The position numbers and the translations under genes are program-made. A stretch of 24,721 nt of DNA from a virus. This document shows, one piece after another, positions 1 through 7,781 of this stretch. Position 1 is the first letter of the stretch, and each line of letters starts with the position of its first letter. A model generated the notes under the pieces. It ran no database searches and was not told the origin of the DNA. It worked only from the letters and a program-made list of their open reading frames with translations. Location: positions 1-24,721 of the IMG/VR virus record IMGVR_UViG_3300020172_006076; one strand, given 5' to 3'.

Positions 1-18
1 AAGCATCCCGTAATGATT

Positions 19-43
19 AGCCCACACTCGATAAATGTGGGCT
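19..43 (-). terminator. stem-loop, possible weak terminator
   Basis: Arms AGCCCACA (19-26) and TGTGGGCT (36-43) form a perfect 8-bp stem around a 9-nt loop. It lies 13 bp beyond the stop of the minus-strand gene at 57-332, where a terminator would be expected. No T-run follows on either strand, so intrinsic termination is not assured. Confidence 0.35.
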
Positions 44-56
44 TGGAGGTGTAATT

Positions 57-332
57 TTAGGCACAAGATTGTTCAGGATACTCAGGATACATTTGTTGAT
101 AAGTCAATCCACCATATCTTTTTTTTAGGTTGCCTCGTTGCACTGCATCCATTTGAGATTCTTCATGAAGTCTTACATAGGGATATACAGCAATATGATC
201 TGTGGGCAAATACTGAATTGCTTCACTTATTGCCTGCGATTTATTTTTTGCGTGTATATAGCCTTCTACCATCCAAGATGTTTGCTCTTCTTGATCAGAA
301 TGTGGTTTCGATATTACGATATAGCAAGTCAT
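57..332 (-). CDS. small unknown protein, 91 aa
   Basis: This is an ATG-started reading frame for a 91-residue soluble protein that begins MTCYIVISKPHSDQEEQTSW and has a Tyr/Gln-rich end (GGLTYQQMYPEYPEQSCA). I do not recognise the family. The middle (AKNKSQAISEAIQYLP) looks like one amphipathic helix between beta-type segments, as in small alpha/beta phage accessory proteins. A G-run (GGGG) lies about 14 nt before the ATG, too far to be an ideal ribosome site. A stem-loop lies just past its stop. There is no signal peptide or membrane segment. The plus-strand frames over the same bases give Cys/Phe/Leu-rich peptides that look like shadows. The gene is likely real but unassigned. Confidence 0.6.
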   Translation of the reverse strand: MTCYIVISKPHSDQEEQTSWMVEGYIHAKNKSQAISEAIQYLPTDHIAVYPYVRLHEESQMDAVQRGNLKKRYGGLTYQQMYPEYPEQSCA

Positions 333-366
333 GATTTTCTTTTTTCCCCTACTTAAGCTTCGGGGT

Positions 367-435
367 ATCCCTAATAGGGATTAAATAAGAAAACGCACTA
401 AATTGAGTAAAGAAAATTTCAATTCCTAATAGGAG
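367..435. repeat. pair of CCTAATAGG mini-palindromes, CRISPR-repeat-like halves
   Basis: Positions 367-381 read ATCCCTA-A-TAGGGAT (7-bp arms) and 424-434 read TCCTA-A-TAGGA; both contain CCTAATAGG, at 370-378 and 425-433, 55 bp apart. The complement of 416-435 and the plus strand of 368-387 both resemble the 3' half of common cyanobacterial CRISPR repeats (CCCTATTAGGGATTGAAAC type), in opposite orientations. The 333-594 gap that holds them has no gene I can support. It could be an operator pair, or decayed solo CRISPR repeats. Confidence 0.4.
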
Positions 436-594
436 TTCTTTGTGCGATTACTTTAAGTAAATCACCTAATTCTGTATGGTAGGGGTTAGAGTATGCCACT
501 ATCTCAAGTGTCACATCTTTTGGAAAGCACACGATATCTACCGCTCTAGCCGTGGGTTTATAGTAAAATCACCTTAAACCTCCCCCAAAAAACC

Positions 595-741
595 ATGATT
601 CCCACAATCGGCTTAATGATCGGAACCTACATCATCGTCCGTTTAGTCGAAATCAGCGACACCAACAAACCCGTCCTCCGAGCGCTTTGCCTCATCGCCC
701 TAATAGTTAATGTCTTTGGCGTGATACTTCTTTTGCGCTAA
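595..741 (+). CDS. putative small membrane protein, 48 aa
   Basis: ATG at 595 opens a 48-residue frame ending at TAA 739-741. It encodes two hydrophobic stretches (about residues 4-18, TIGLMIGTYIIVRLV, and 29-47, ALCLIALIVNVFGVILLLR) joined by a short polar loop (EISDTNKPVLR). This is the shape of a two-helix inner-membrane peptide, such as a holin-like or other small phage membrane protein, but nothing proves that role. No Shine-Dalgarno is present; the leader is C-rich. A TATAGT box lies at 559-564 without a good -35. The 13-mer at 570-582 just before the gene is repeated at 742-754 just after it. The next gene converges on it from the minus strand with a 2-bp gap. Confidence 0.45.
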   Translation: MIPTIGLMIGTYIIVRLVEISDTNKPVLRALCLIALIVNVFGVILLLR

Positions 742-743
742 CC

Positions 744-1178
744 TTAAACCTCCTGAAAAAACACACGATAACCCTCAGTCTGTTGCTTCCCCCGCACCCC
801 ATCCACCGCCCCAGCAATCGGCTGAAACTGAAGCACCCCGAAACGAGTCGCCGGCGCACCAGGGACGTGCCTATCAACACACTCCACCAACTTATACTTA
901 AGAGGATCGCTCGTTGCCTCATTAACGATCGCCTGTAAAACCTCACCAATAACCTCCGCTCCCTGCTCAGTCTTCGCCTCAAAACTATACGGATTAGGAG
1001 TAATCTCGATCGCACTCGCAGCAAAACCCCGATGGACTTGGTAAGAATCCTCCGAAGTCTTGCGGTAGTCCGCCGGTTTTACAAGTAAAACCAGATAATT
1101 CCCCTCAAACAAATAGGGATGCAAAGAAGTATCAACAGACCCCGCCATTTTAAATAAAATCTTACTAAGACCCGCCAT
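744..1178 (-). CDS. unknown phage protein, 144 aa
   Basis: An ATG start at 1178 is preceded by a good ribosome site (GAGGGG about 6 nt upstream), giving a 144-residue soluble protein with no membrane segment. I do not recognise the family. The sequence has a beta-rich N-terminal half (YLFEGNYLVLLVKPADYRK, FAASAIEITPNPYSFEAK) and a helical middle (GAEVIGEVLQAIVNEATSD), then a second beta-rich part with GVLQFQPIAGAVDGV. Its start lies only 12 bp from the start of the diverging plus-strand gene at 1191, so any promoter for one must lie inside the other. It may be a virion or head-tail accessory protein given its neighbours, but that is only context. Confidence 0.65.
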   Translation of the reverse strand: MAGLSKILFKMAGSVDTSLHPYLFEGNYLVLLVKPADYRKTSEDSYQVHRGFAASAIEITPNPYSFEAKTEQGAEVIGEVLQAIVNEATSDPLKYKLVECVDRHVPGAPATRFGVLQFQPIAGAVDGVRGKQQTEGYRVFFQEV

Positions 1179-1190
1179 AACTACCCCTCA

Positions 1191-3188
1191 ATGCCTACCC
1201 TTATTCTACGATCCCCCACCCAACCATCGGCTATCACTCGCATCACCGACACAGAACCGACCCTCAGTAGCAACGAAATAGCTAACACCCGCATCACCCA
1301 AGACCTACCCGCAATCTTTCAAGAGTGGAACCTAGAAGGACAAATTCAATTTAGCCACAGCATTGGCTCCCTATCCACTTGTAGTCTCACCTTCACCACC
1401 ACCCCCGACAAAGAAAACCAGATTAGAGAATACTTTATCCCCTATCGGCTCCTCACTCTTTACAATCACACCTACTGGGTAACAAACCTACAAATCGAAC
1501 ACCTACCCCTGCCCCAAACCCTAAAAATCACCATCTCCTGCGGCGAACCAAGTAGCCAACGCAACCCCTACAATCGCCCCATCTTACTCAAAGAAAACGA
1601 TAACAATCGCTACTCTTACCTATCATCCCTTTGCGGGTCTGTTGCATTAGGCTACGATGGGCCAAGCATCCCCCTTAAGCTTGCCGATGATCTCCCCAAC
1701 AATAGCACCACCACAATCAACGACGAAATCAGTCGCGCCTATCAATACGGCTACTTTTGGCAACCACACCCCCATCAACTAATTCTCAAGCCCTTCGGTT
1801 CCACTCCCGAACGCACCCTCAAAGATACCGATATTCTCCAGCTTACCTACACCCTCACCTACCCCGGCGACGGAGCCAAGTTTGAAGGAATCCCCCTCAC
1901 AAAAGAATACCACAACACTCGGCTAACCATTGACGGACAAAGTGGCCAAGAAGAGCAAAAAAACGATCAGCAGACCGTAATCGAAGGCGACCCCACCCCC
2001 CAGGTTCCTCCCGACATTAACAAGCGACTGCTTTATTCCCCCCGGCTCGCCTTCGACACCGGTGGACCCACAAAAACAAAAAAGACCATCACTACCCTTA
2101 ATGGCCAGCCAATCAAAGAAACCGAAATCACTTTCGGCTTTTTGTACACCTCCCTTGATACCCACTCAATCGCGATTGACTCTGGAGATATTGCCATTCG
2201 CCGCGATGGTTTAGATTTCGCGAATTTTTGGACACAGGTAAGCTCGATCGAGCGACTGTATATCCGAAATGGCGACGGATACCTAATTCAAACTTCCAGT
2301 AGTGGCACTACCAAAACCAGATTCAAACAAGAAAGCGACCAACTAGAGCAAGCCATAGCCCAAGGCGAAAGACTCTTTGTCGGCACGCAAAACCCCTCAG
2401 AATATCTGCGATTGAGCAAAACCATTGATCTTTATGAATACTTTGATCAAGCCATCAGCGAAGAGCGCATTTTTACCCTCTCCTCCCTCTCAGTCTTTCC
2501 CGATACCCCGCCCCAAAAGCCGGAACCCTATTACGTTTCCCGCGACTTCTATACCTTCAATTCTTACGCCGAAACCCCCGACCCCGATTCCACCTCCGCC
2601 GCGCCCCTACCCCCCATCTCCACCGGCAAATACAGCCAATCCGAAACCCTAATCACAATATCTCGGATCAAAAATCCCTCCGCCTATCGAATCCGTTCCC
2701 GCATCACCAACTCCGAGGGAACCTCACTCCGAGATAGTGCTGCGATCGAAACCAGTCAAATCGTCCAAGGACGGCCCGACGTAGCCAATCGGCTACAGTT
2801 GTATGAGAACAACTCTCCCCCTAGCGAAGACGAACCAGACAAAATCTACCGAATTAACACCCCAGGCTCTATCAGGATCAACGAAAATCCCGACTCTCTT
2901 TCCTTCCCCGGCGCAGATACAATCGGCTTGGCAGTAACCGCCGCTCGTACTCTTTGTCGCATCGAAAATAGCAAAAACGCCTGTACAACCACCCTCAAAA
3001 TCAAACGCAAACCATCCTGGCAAGTAGGCGATCGAATCCTCTGGAATAATCAAGTTTGGTGGCTACTCGAAATTGAAGAAAGCCAAACAATCGATCGCAC
3101 CCTCGTCAACTGCTCTCAATTTCAAATCAAAATCGGTCGGCTTCTCCTCGTTCCCGTTACTTATTACCAAGATGCTGATCCCAGCTAA
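1191..3188 (+). CDS. large putative tail/baseplate protein, 665 aa
   Basis: This is a long open frame from ATG 1191 with no Shine-Dalgarno. The early part (LLTLYNHTYWVTNLQIEHLPLPQTLKITISCG, about residues 87-118) and the last 100 residues (AVTAARTLCRIENSKN, then KPSWQVGDRILWNNQVWWLLEIEES) recall the barrel-plus-'wGD.v....vw.v..i' arrangement of tail-hub or baseplate-hub proteins. That is a pattern impression, not a firm family call. The middle contains acidic and Pro-rich linkers (PPQKPEPYYVSRD, SAAPLPP). The coding strand is C-rich and G-poor, like the plus strand everywhere in the window, which is unusual for a sense strand. It overlaps the next gene by 17 nt and probably forms a two-gene unit with it. 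Opposite frames give only short broken peptides. Confidence 0.7.
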   Translation: MPTLILRSPTQPSAITRITDTEPTLSSNEIANTRITQDLPAIFQEWNLEGQIQFSHSIGSLSTCSLTFTTTPDKENQIREYFIPYRLLTLYNHTYWVTNLQIEHLPLPQTLKITISCGEPSSQRNPYNRPILLKENDNNRYSYLSSLCGSVALGYDGPSIPLKLADDLPNNSTTTINDEISRAYQYGYFWQPHPHQLILKPFGSTPERTLKDTDILQLTYTLTYPGDGAKFEGIPLTKEYHNTRLTIDGQSGQEEQKNDQQTVIEGDPTPQVPPDINKRLLYSPRLAFDTGGPTKTKKTITTLNGQPIKETEITFGFLYTSLDTHSIAIDSGDIAIRRDGLDFANFWTQVSSIERLYIRNGDGYLIQTSSSGTTKTRFKQESDQLEQAIAQGERLFVGTQNPSEYLRLSKTIDLYEYFDQAISEERIFTLSSLSVFPDTPPQKPEPYYVSRDFYTFNSYAETPDPDSTSAAPLPPISTGKYSQSETLITISRIKNPSAYRIRSRITNSEGTSLRDSAAIETSQIVQGRPDVANRLQLYENNSPPSEDEPDKIYRINTPGSIRINENPDSLSFPGADTIGLAVTAARTLCRIENSKNACTTTLKIKRKPSWQVGDRILWNNQVWWLLEIEESQTIDRTLVNCSQFQIKIGRLLLVPVTYYQDADPS

Positions 3189-5619
3189 AGCCCTCACCTA
3201 CGGCGGACCCCGTTCTCAGATCCAAGTCCAGTTACCCAATGGCAAAATTTTGCCGGCGATTGCCGCTACCCCAATCAATTCCCCCAGAGTAGCCGTCGGC
3301 TTCGACCAGCAAGGCCAAGCCTGGGTCTGGGGTGAAGCCAGCAAAAATGACCTTCAATCCACCTCATTTCGCAAAAATCGCCCCTCTCCCAATCAAGAGC
3401 CAGTCTATCCCTTTAAAGTGATCGCCCAATGGGGGAATCTTGGCTATATCGCCCAAGCCGGCGATCGATCCTCTCAGCAAGTAGAAGCCCAAAAAATCCT
3501 TGCTTTTGGTAATCGTGGCAGACAGAAAAATGACTTTATTCTCCTGACTGAAATAGAAACCGACCAATATCGGCTTAAAAACAGAGAAGGAGAAAAAAAC
3601 CTAAACTTTAGCTCCCCTGAGATTCTAGAAACATTCAAAACCAGTGGCAGATTTTACGGCGATGACTATTATGGGATTTTATTAAGGGGCGAGCAGGGTT
3701 GGAACAATTCTGATATTATAACCATCACCACAGGCGACAGCGCAAATGGAACCACGAGGCAATATACTCCCGATGGTGGATACGAATATTTACAAACTAG
3801 ATACAGAATCGGAACTACAATTGAATTCAGTCCACCCACGGACACACTTTACTCTCCGCCCGGAGACTCGGGGTACGGCACAGGTATTACCTACACCTCA
3901 ATAAGCTTGATTCCTTTGCCAGACCCCTTCGAAGTCTCCGGATTTTTGTCCTCTCGTGTTGTTTCTCCAGAAGAGAGAGCCATTTGGCATGACGAAATAA
4001 ATACCTGTGTAGCTGGCTTAGCAAATATAGAACCGTCACCCCCCATAATTAAGGGGGGAACTTCTACAAAAAATTTTGAAGAAAGTATTACTACTAATAC
4101 TCAATCAAGAAAAAGGCTTGTATCTGGCTTTCTTGATTCTATTTCTAAAGTTACCGCCACTGATACGCTTAATCAGTCAAATACTTGGCTTGTAGATGGG
4201 CAGTTCACTGTGACCCCAACTACCACGCCTATAGCCTTTAACGGTACAGGTGGTGGATACTGTAGCTCAACTTTTTATCCAAGTTTCCCTGTGAATGGCG
4301 CCTATTATGAATTTACGAATCCCTACTATGAGGTATTCGACCAAACATCTAGCACTGAGACAGATACAGATAATGATATTTCTATTGGTTCTTATAACAA
4401 TTCTATTCCAATTAATATCAATAGCTTCAATGCAATTGATTACACAATTAATGCTGTATCTAATAGCAGCTATACTTCGATCAACACTTTTTCTCTAAAT
4501 GAAAATGAAGCCGGCGGCAGGTTTAACACACGGAAAATAGAGGAAACCGACACTAGAAATGCAGTCAGCGAATACACTAACGAAATAACTGGAATTTATA
4601 AAGGCGCGGACGAGCTTTGCCTATACTCCAGAATCGATAGCAAGATTGTCAGCACTTCCGCTGTTAGGACTACGCGACGCGAGATGGTGGAGACAGTCAC
4701 GCAAGTCAGAACAAGAAGCACAACAACAAATGGTCAAACAGAAGATAACACAATTATACCGCGAAGGATTTATTTAGCAAATCGAGAAAACAATCTAGTA
4801 TTAAATGAAGATTATTTTTATATAAGAGTAAAAGACATAAAAAACAAAATAAATTTATCACAACTTACGACCCCATTTAGTTTTAACATTGCACCTGCTG
4901 ACAGGCAAGAAACAATAGGGCGATTCCCGCTCTATTTTGACTACCCAATCAAATATAGTGTTAACAGTGTAGTTGGAGAAACGGGGTTAGACCACAATTG
5001 GTCTAACCCGAATACTATTACTATTTCTAATAGTGCCACACCCCTGAATTCCTACAGCGATGAATATTATCTTGACCCAAATCTTAGTCATCCAATCGAA
5101 TTAATTGTTTTTGAAGGTGATGCTATTTATAAACTATCAGGTACAGCAACCATTAATTATCAAAATACAACTAAAACTTTTACAGCAAATAATGCTTTTT
5201 TTTCAGGGGATTACGGACAGTTTAGCTATTCCGAAGCATCCTTAGATACCGTATCTATTACCATCGAAAACGCAGGGCTAATCAAATACCACGCATTAAA
5301 AGGGGTAGATACTGATACTTTTGGGCATTTATACAGTTCGGCTAATTGTCTGGGATTATTTCAAAAACTTCTAGGAACAAATTTTATTACATCAGGGATA
5401 ACAAGAACCACCCTCTACAAAAGAAAAAACAATCAAATAATCATGGCTTTTTCCGATAATTCCAACCTAATAAAAAAAGGAGAAAGATATGCCGACCTCT
5501 ATCGGCTACAAGGAAATAAATTTATCAGAGAAGGCGAAAAAAAAGGAGCCTACTATCCAGTCCTCAATCCGAATAGTAGTAGTGATCCTACCCTCGGCCT
5601 TATCGGGTATTACGATTAA
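3172..5619 (+). CDS. large putative tail protein, 815 aa
   Basis: I chose ATG 3172; the frame is open back to a TTG at 3073, but that would overlap the upstream gene by over 100 nt and has no ribosome site. The N-terminal 160 residues are beta-rich (SQIQVQLPNGKILPAIAATP, RVAVGFDQQGQAWVWGE). From about residue 290 the protein becomes rich in Ser, Thr, Asn and Tyr (TSSTETDTDNDISIGSYNNS, NTQSRKRLVSGFL), typical of extracellular beta-structured phage appendages. Family unknown. It likely works with the preceding protein in the tail tip. The DNA from about 3600 to 5500 is AT-richer than its surroundings and contains no TCGGCT motif, and an inverted repeat is inserted in frame at 4039-4058, all signs of a variable or acquired segment. 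Its stop overlaps the stop of the converging gene (TTAA, 5616-5619). Confidence 0.7.
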   Translation: MLIPAKALTYGGPRSQIQVQLPNGKILPAIAATPINSPRVAVGFDQQGQAWVWGEASKNDLQSTSFRKNRPSPNQEPVYPFKVIAQWGNLGYIAQAGDRSSQQVEAQKILAFGNRGRQKNDFILLTEIETDQYRLKNREGEKNLNFSSPEILETFKTSGRFYGDDYYGILLRGEQGWNNSDIITITTGDSANGTTRQYTPDGGYEYLQTRYRIGTTIEFSPPTDTLYSPPGDSGYGTGITYTSISLIPLPDPFEVSGFLSSRVVSPEERAIWHDEINTCVAGLANIEPSPPIIKGGTSTKNFEESITTNTQSRKRLVSGFLDSISKVTATDTLNQSNTWLVDGQFTVTPTTTPIAFNGTGGGYCSSTFYPSFPVNGAYYEFTNPYYEVFDQTSSTETDTDNDISIGSYNNSIPININSFNAIDYTINAVSNSSYTSINTFSLNENEAGGRFNTRKIEETDTRNAVSEYTNEITGIYKGADELCLYSRIDSKIVSTSAVRTTRREMVETVTQVRTRSTTTNGQTEDNTIIPRRIYLANRENNLVLNEDYFYIRVKDIKNKINLSQLTTPFSFNIAPADRQETIGRFPLYFDYPIKYSVNSVVGETGLDHNWSNPNTITISNSATPLNSYSDEYYLDPNLSHPIELIVFEGDAIYKLSGTATINYQNTTKTFTANNAFFSGDYGQFSYSEASLDTVSITIENAGLIKYHALKGVDTDTFGHLYSSANCLGLFQKLLGTNFITSGITRTTLYKRKNNQIIMAFSDNSNLIKKGERYADLYRLQGNKFIREGEKKGAYYPVLNPNSSSDPTLGLIGYYD
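3241..3254. repeat. copy of the GGCAAAATTTTGCC palindrome inside a gene
   Basis: An exact copy of the 14-bp palindromic core found at four intergenic sites lies about 70 nt inside the 815-aa gene, encoding part of NGKILP. The flanks do not extend the symmetry. It could be a regulator site or chance; a near match (one arm altered) also occurs at about 20852-20865 inside the ParB-domain gene. Confidence 0.5.
4039..4058. repeat. C6/G6 inverted repeat inside a coding region
   Basis: Six Cs (4039-4044), ATAATTAA, then six Gs (4053-4058) form a strong hairpin inside the 815-aa gene, read in frame as PPIIKGG. This type of palindrome (C-run, TTAATTAA, G-run) is known as a dispersed small repeat in many cyanobacterial genomes, so it looks like an in-frame insertion that the protein tolerated. 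Confidence 0.55.
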
Positions 5620-5813
5620 AGATAGCCGTAAACCGTAGGGAACTCGTCGATGCGAACACCCCCATAAACTTCAGCAGTCCGTGTAGCACCTTTACGGCTA
5701 GGAGTGATTCGCGATAAATCACTAATAATGCTCAAAAAAGGAAAAGTGGCGGATGCTTTCTTAAGTGTCTGAAAGGAAGAACTCTCATAACTTTCTGCTG
5801 TGTAATTAGCCAT
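5616..5813 (-). CDS. small unknown protein of tail-fibre group, 65 aa
   Basis: The ATG at 5813 shares one base with the stop of the gene before it (TAATG junction) and has AGGAG 7 nt upstream, so it is translationally coupled to the 273-aa tail-like protein. The product (MANYTAESYESSSFQTLKKA...GGVRIDEFPTVYGYL) is polar and without membrane segments. I do not recognise it; it is the last gene of the left minus-strand unit and may be a small fibre accessory or chaperone. Its stop overlaps the stop of the converging plus-strand gene by 4 nt, leaving no room for a terminator between them. Confidence 0.65.
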   Translation of the reverse strand: MANYTAESYESSSFQTLKKASATFPFLSIISDLSRITPSRKGATRTAEVYGGVRIDEFPTVYGYL

Positions 5814-6634
5814 TAAACGCTCCTAAGAACGACTCCATTATCACCCGGCCACAAGCACCAATACTCCTCGCTCCCTGCTGATTTAACCAAAATATCATTA
5901 TTCACAAATCCGCTATTATTGGAAATCCCAAGAAAACCATCAAATCTTGCTGCAATCCCCCAAGAAGAATAGGTGAGATAAGGCGAGGGGATTACCTGCG
6001 CCAAATTATTACTTGGATTTCGTGTCGCGAAAGTGTTGATGCCCATTCGAGCGCTTACTGCGGAGGAATTAGTCGCGCCATTAGGGTTCGGCGATGGCAA
6101 CCAAAAGCTATTGGGTTGAGTCGGCTGAACCAAGAGCGCTCCTGCCCACAGGTCCTCATTGTACCAAGATTCAAGAGTCGGATAAGCAATTCCCAAAATC
6201 CCCCTAAATGTTGTTCCGTTTTCTAAAAAAACCAACCCAAATAATTGCTGACTATTTGGAATAGCATACACTAATAAAGGATTAGTATTAGTTAAAGTAA
6301 AGGTGGCTCCCGTGGTAACATTTGCTGAGGTATTAGCTATTTCCGTAAAACCTGGAAAATTAACGTTTTCCTCGACACCCAATCTCAATCGAAGCGTTGA
6401 TGTTGTCCCAGACAAAGAGTTTTCGAAAATCACCCTGTACTGTCCATAAATTTTGCTAGAATTTAAATTCAGGTAGTAGCCTACTTTGTCGGGAGTTCCG
6501 GCAGTTTCAGCGGCAGGAGCCGGAAATCCCACGGCTGCAAAACGAGATTTTACAAAAGCAGTTAATTGAGCTTGGGTGTACCCAGCCGCGAGAGTCCCTG
6601 CAAAAGTAGATGAATTGGTATTAAGAATAGGCAC
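5813..6634 (-). CDS. putative tail-fibre/receptor-binding protein, 273 aa
   Basis: A GTG start at 6634 lies 8 bp after the previous stop, with GAGG about 15 nt upstream. The product has an Ala-rich N-terminal helix (STFAGTLAAGYTQAQLTAFVKSRFAAVGFPAPA) that resembles the short N-terminal anchors of phage fibre or adhesion proteins. A long region rich in Asn, Thr, Ser and aromatic residues follows (RLRLGVEENVNFPGFTEIANTS, FWLPSPNPNGATNSSAVSAR, GSEEYWCLWPGDNGVVLRSV) and suggests a beta-structured receptor-binding body. No named domain is recognised. It sits between a collagen-like fibre protein and a coupled 65-aa protein, which fits a fibre module separate from the one at 15.3-18.3 kb. Confidence 0.65.
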   Translation of the reverse strand: MPILNTNSSTFAGTLAAGYTQAQLTAFVKSRFAAVGFPAPAAETAGTPDKVGYYLNLNSSKIYGQYRVIFENSLSGTTSTLRLRLGVEENVNFPGFTEIANTSANVTTGATFTLTNTNPLLVYAIPNSQQLFGLVFLENGTTFRGILGIAYPTLESWYNEDLWAGALLVQPTQPNSFWLPSPNPNGATNSSAVSARMGINTFATRNPSNNLAQVIPSPYLTYSSWGIAARFDGFLGISNNSGFVNNDILVKSAGSEEYWCLWPGDNGVVLRSV

Positions 6635-6642
6635 AGTTCAAG

Positions 6643-7410
6643 TCAAGCCTCTAAAGTTAAGCCAATAATTTCAATATTTATATTCTGAGAAATAGTCTCC
6701 AGATTGCTTATAAGAAAAAATCCAGTTCCTGAAGAGATCGCAATGGGTGGAGGAGATAGATTTCTTATAAATCCTCTTTCGGCTTTCGTGATCACATCAT
6801 AGTAACAACCATGATCGCCTTGAATGGCTGTAGTGGAAGCCCGAGACAAATCCGCAGAACGATAATCAGCATTAAGATACTGCCTAATCCTGATATTAGA
6901 ATTAGAAATAATTCGATAGATCAACATCGACTTAGGAAGGGGTAAGCTTTGCCCTACAGTCGCCCCGCCAGCAATTCCAGTTACATTTATAAAATAGCTT
7001 GCAGCAGATCCAAGCCCCCCCGGATTTCCCTGAATACCCCTCTCCCCCGAAGGAGATACTTTTGTTTGACTAGCGATCGATGCCCCTTGAGTCCCCGTCA
7101 AGTTGGTCAGTGAGACACTGGTCTCGCTGAAAATGGACTGGACTCTAAAACTGCCAAATTCGGTAAACAAGACCTGCCCCACCACCATCCACCGCGACTC
7201 GGCTACAGCCACGGTGACATTAGAATTGACAGCAGGCACTAAAAAACTGGCAGTAGTAGTCGTAAAAGCATTAATACCACTCACCCCATCGATCGCGTCA
7301 TCGACGTACTGTACAGAAGCCGCATCCCCCGGATCAATCGGGGGAGCCAAATTTGTTATTCTGCCAGGGAAAATAAACTCAAGATTAGTCCCGATTTGCT
7401 TGCTGATCAT
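6643..7410 (-). CDS. tail-fibre-like protein with short collagen-like segment, 255 aa
   Basis: ATG 7410 overlaps the HU stop by 4 nt and is preceded by GAGG about 5 nt upstream. Residues 17-45 (ITNLAPPIDPGDAASVQYVDDAIDGV) match the 'I.nL..P....DA.t..YVd.ai.g' signature found in many phage tail-fibre proteins. A short Gly-Xaa-Xaa stretch (GERGIQGNPGGLG, about residues 124-136) is collagen-like and would trimerise. The C-terminal 115 residues (from ASYFINVTGIAGG) are beta-rich and probably form the tip. There is no signal peptide. It is co-transcribed with HU and the two downstream genes; the coupling to HU is unexpected for a fibre gene. Confidence 0.7.
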   Translation of the reverse strand: MISKQIGTNLEFIFPGRITNLAPPIDPGDAASVQYVDDAIDGVSGINAFTTTTASFLVPAVNSNVTVAVAESRWMVVGQVLFTEFGSFRVQSIFSETSVSLTNLTGTQGASIASQTKVSPSGERGIQGNPGGLGSAASYFINVTGIAGGATVGQSLPLPKSMLIYRIISNSNIRIRQYLNADYRSADLSRASTTAIQGDHGCYYDVITKAERGFIRNLSPPPIAISSGTGFFLISNLETISQNINIEIIGLTLEA

Positions 7411-7718
7411 TCATCCTCATCATCATAGGAATCAGACGAATCGAAATTATTACAAAGCTCAACAAAAGCTTTAGCAGGGCTGAAAACAGGCACATACTTC
7501 TCCGGAACCTCGATCGCCTCTCCAGTGCTAGGATTTTTCGCCGACCTTGCCTGTTTATACTTAAGCTTAAAAGTCCCAAATCCAGATAAGATCACATCCT
7601 CCTGAGCGTGGATCGTTTTCTCAAGCAATTGCAGAACAGCTTCTACCAACTCCTTGCAGTCCTTTTGCTTGCGGCCAGTTGACTGGGCTAATTTCTTAAT
7701 CAAATCACCTTTGTTCAT
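7407..7718 (-). CDS. HU-family DNA-binding protein with acidic tail, 103 aa
   Basis: The protein starts MNKGDLIKKLAQSTGRKQKD, then has the conserved core GFGTFKLKYKQARSAKNPSTGE and VPVFSPAKAFVE, which is the dimerisation and DNA-clamping beta-arm layout of the bacterial HU/IHF family. Such proteins bend and compact DNA as dimers. About 90 residues are canonical; a further 13 or so form an acidic tail (DSSDSYDDEDE) unusual for HU. GAGG sits 5 nt before the ATG. It overlaps the next gene by 4 nt and follows the MuF gene across an 89-bp gap that holds an intergenic palindrome. It may help genome condensation, packaging or (in a Mu-like phage) transposition complexes; the sequence does not say which. 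Confidence 0.9.
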   Translation of the reverse strand: MNKGDLIKKLAQSTGRKQKDCKELVEAVLQLLEKTIHAQEDVILSGFGTFKLKYKQARSAKNPSTGEAIEVPEKYVPVFSPAKAFVELCNNFDSSDSYDDEDE

Positions 7719-7781
7719 CGTTCCTCTTGTCGGCTTTTGACTAATATTTTAGCACCTAGTAAAGAGTGGAATACAATACAC

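Noticed and set aside
361-440. CRISPR array
   Set aside because: Only two short, diverged, inverted half-repeats are present; no regular repeat-spacer unit and no cas gene in the window.
3073-3171. TTG-started extension of the 815-aa protein
   Set aside because: It would overlap the upstream gene by 116 nt and has no ribosome site; ATG 3172 gives the usual short overlap.
7103-7474. Plus-strand open frame of 123 codons opposite the fibre and HU genes
   Set aside because: It runs antisense to two well-supported genes and shows no recognisable features.
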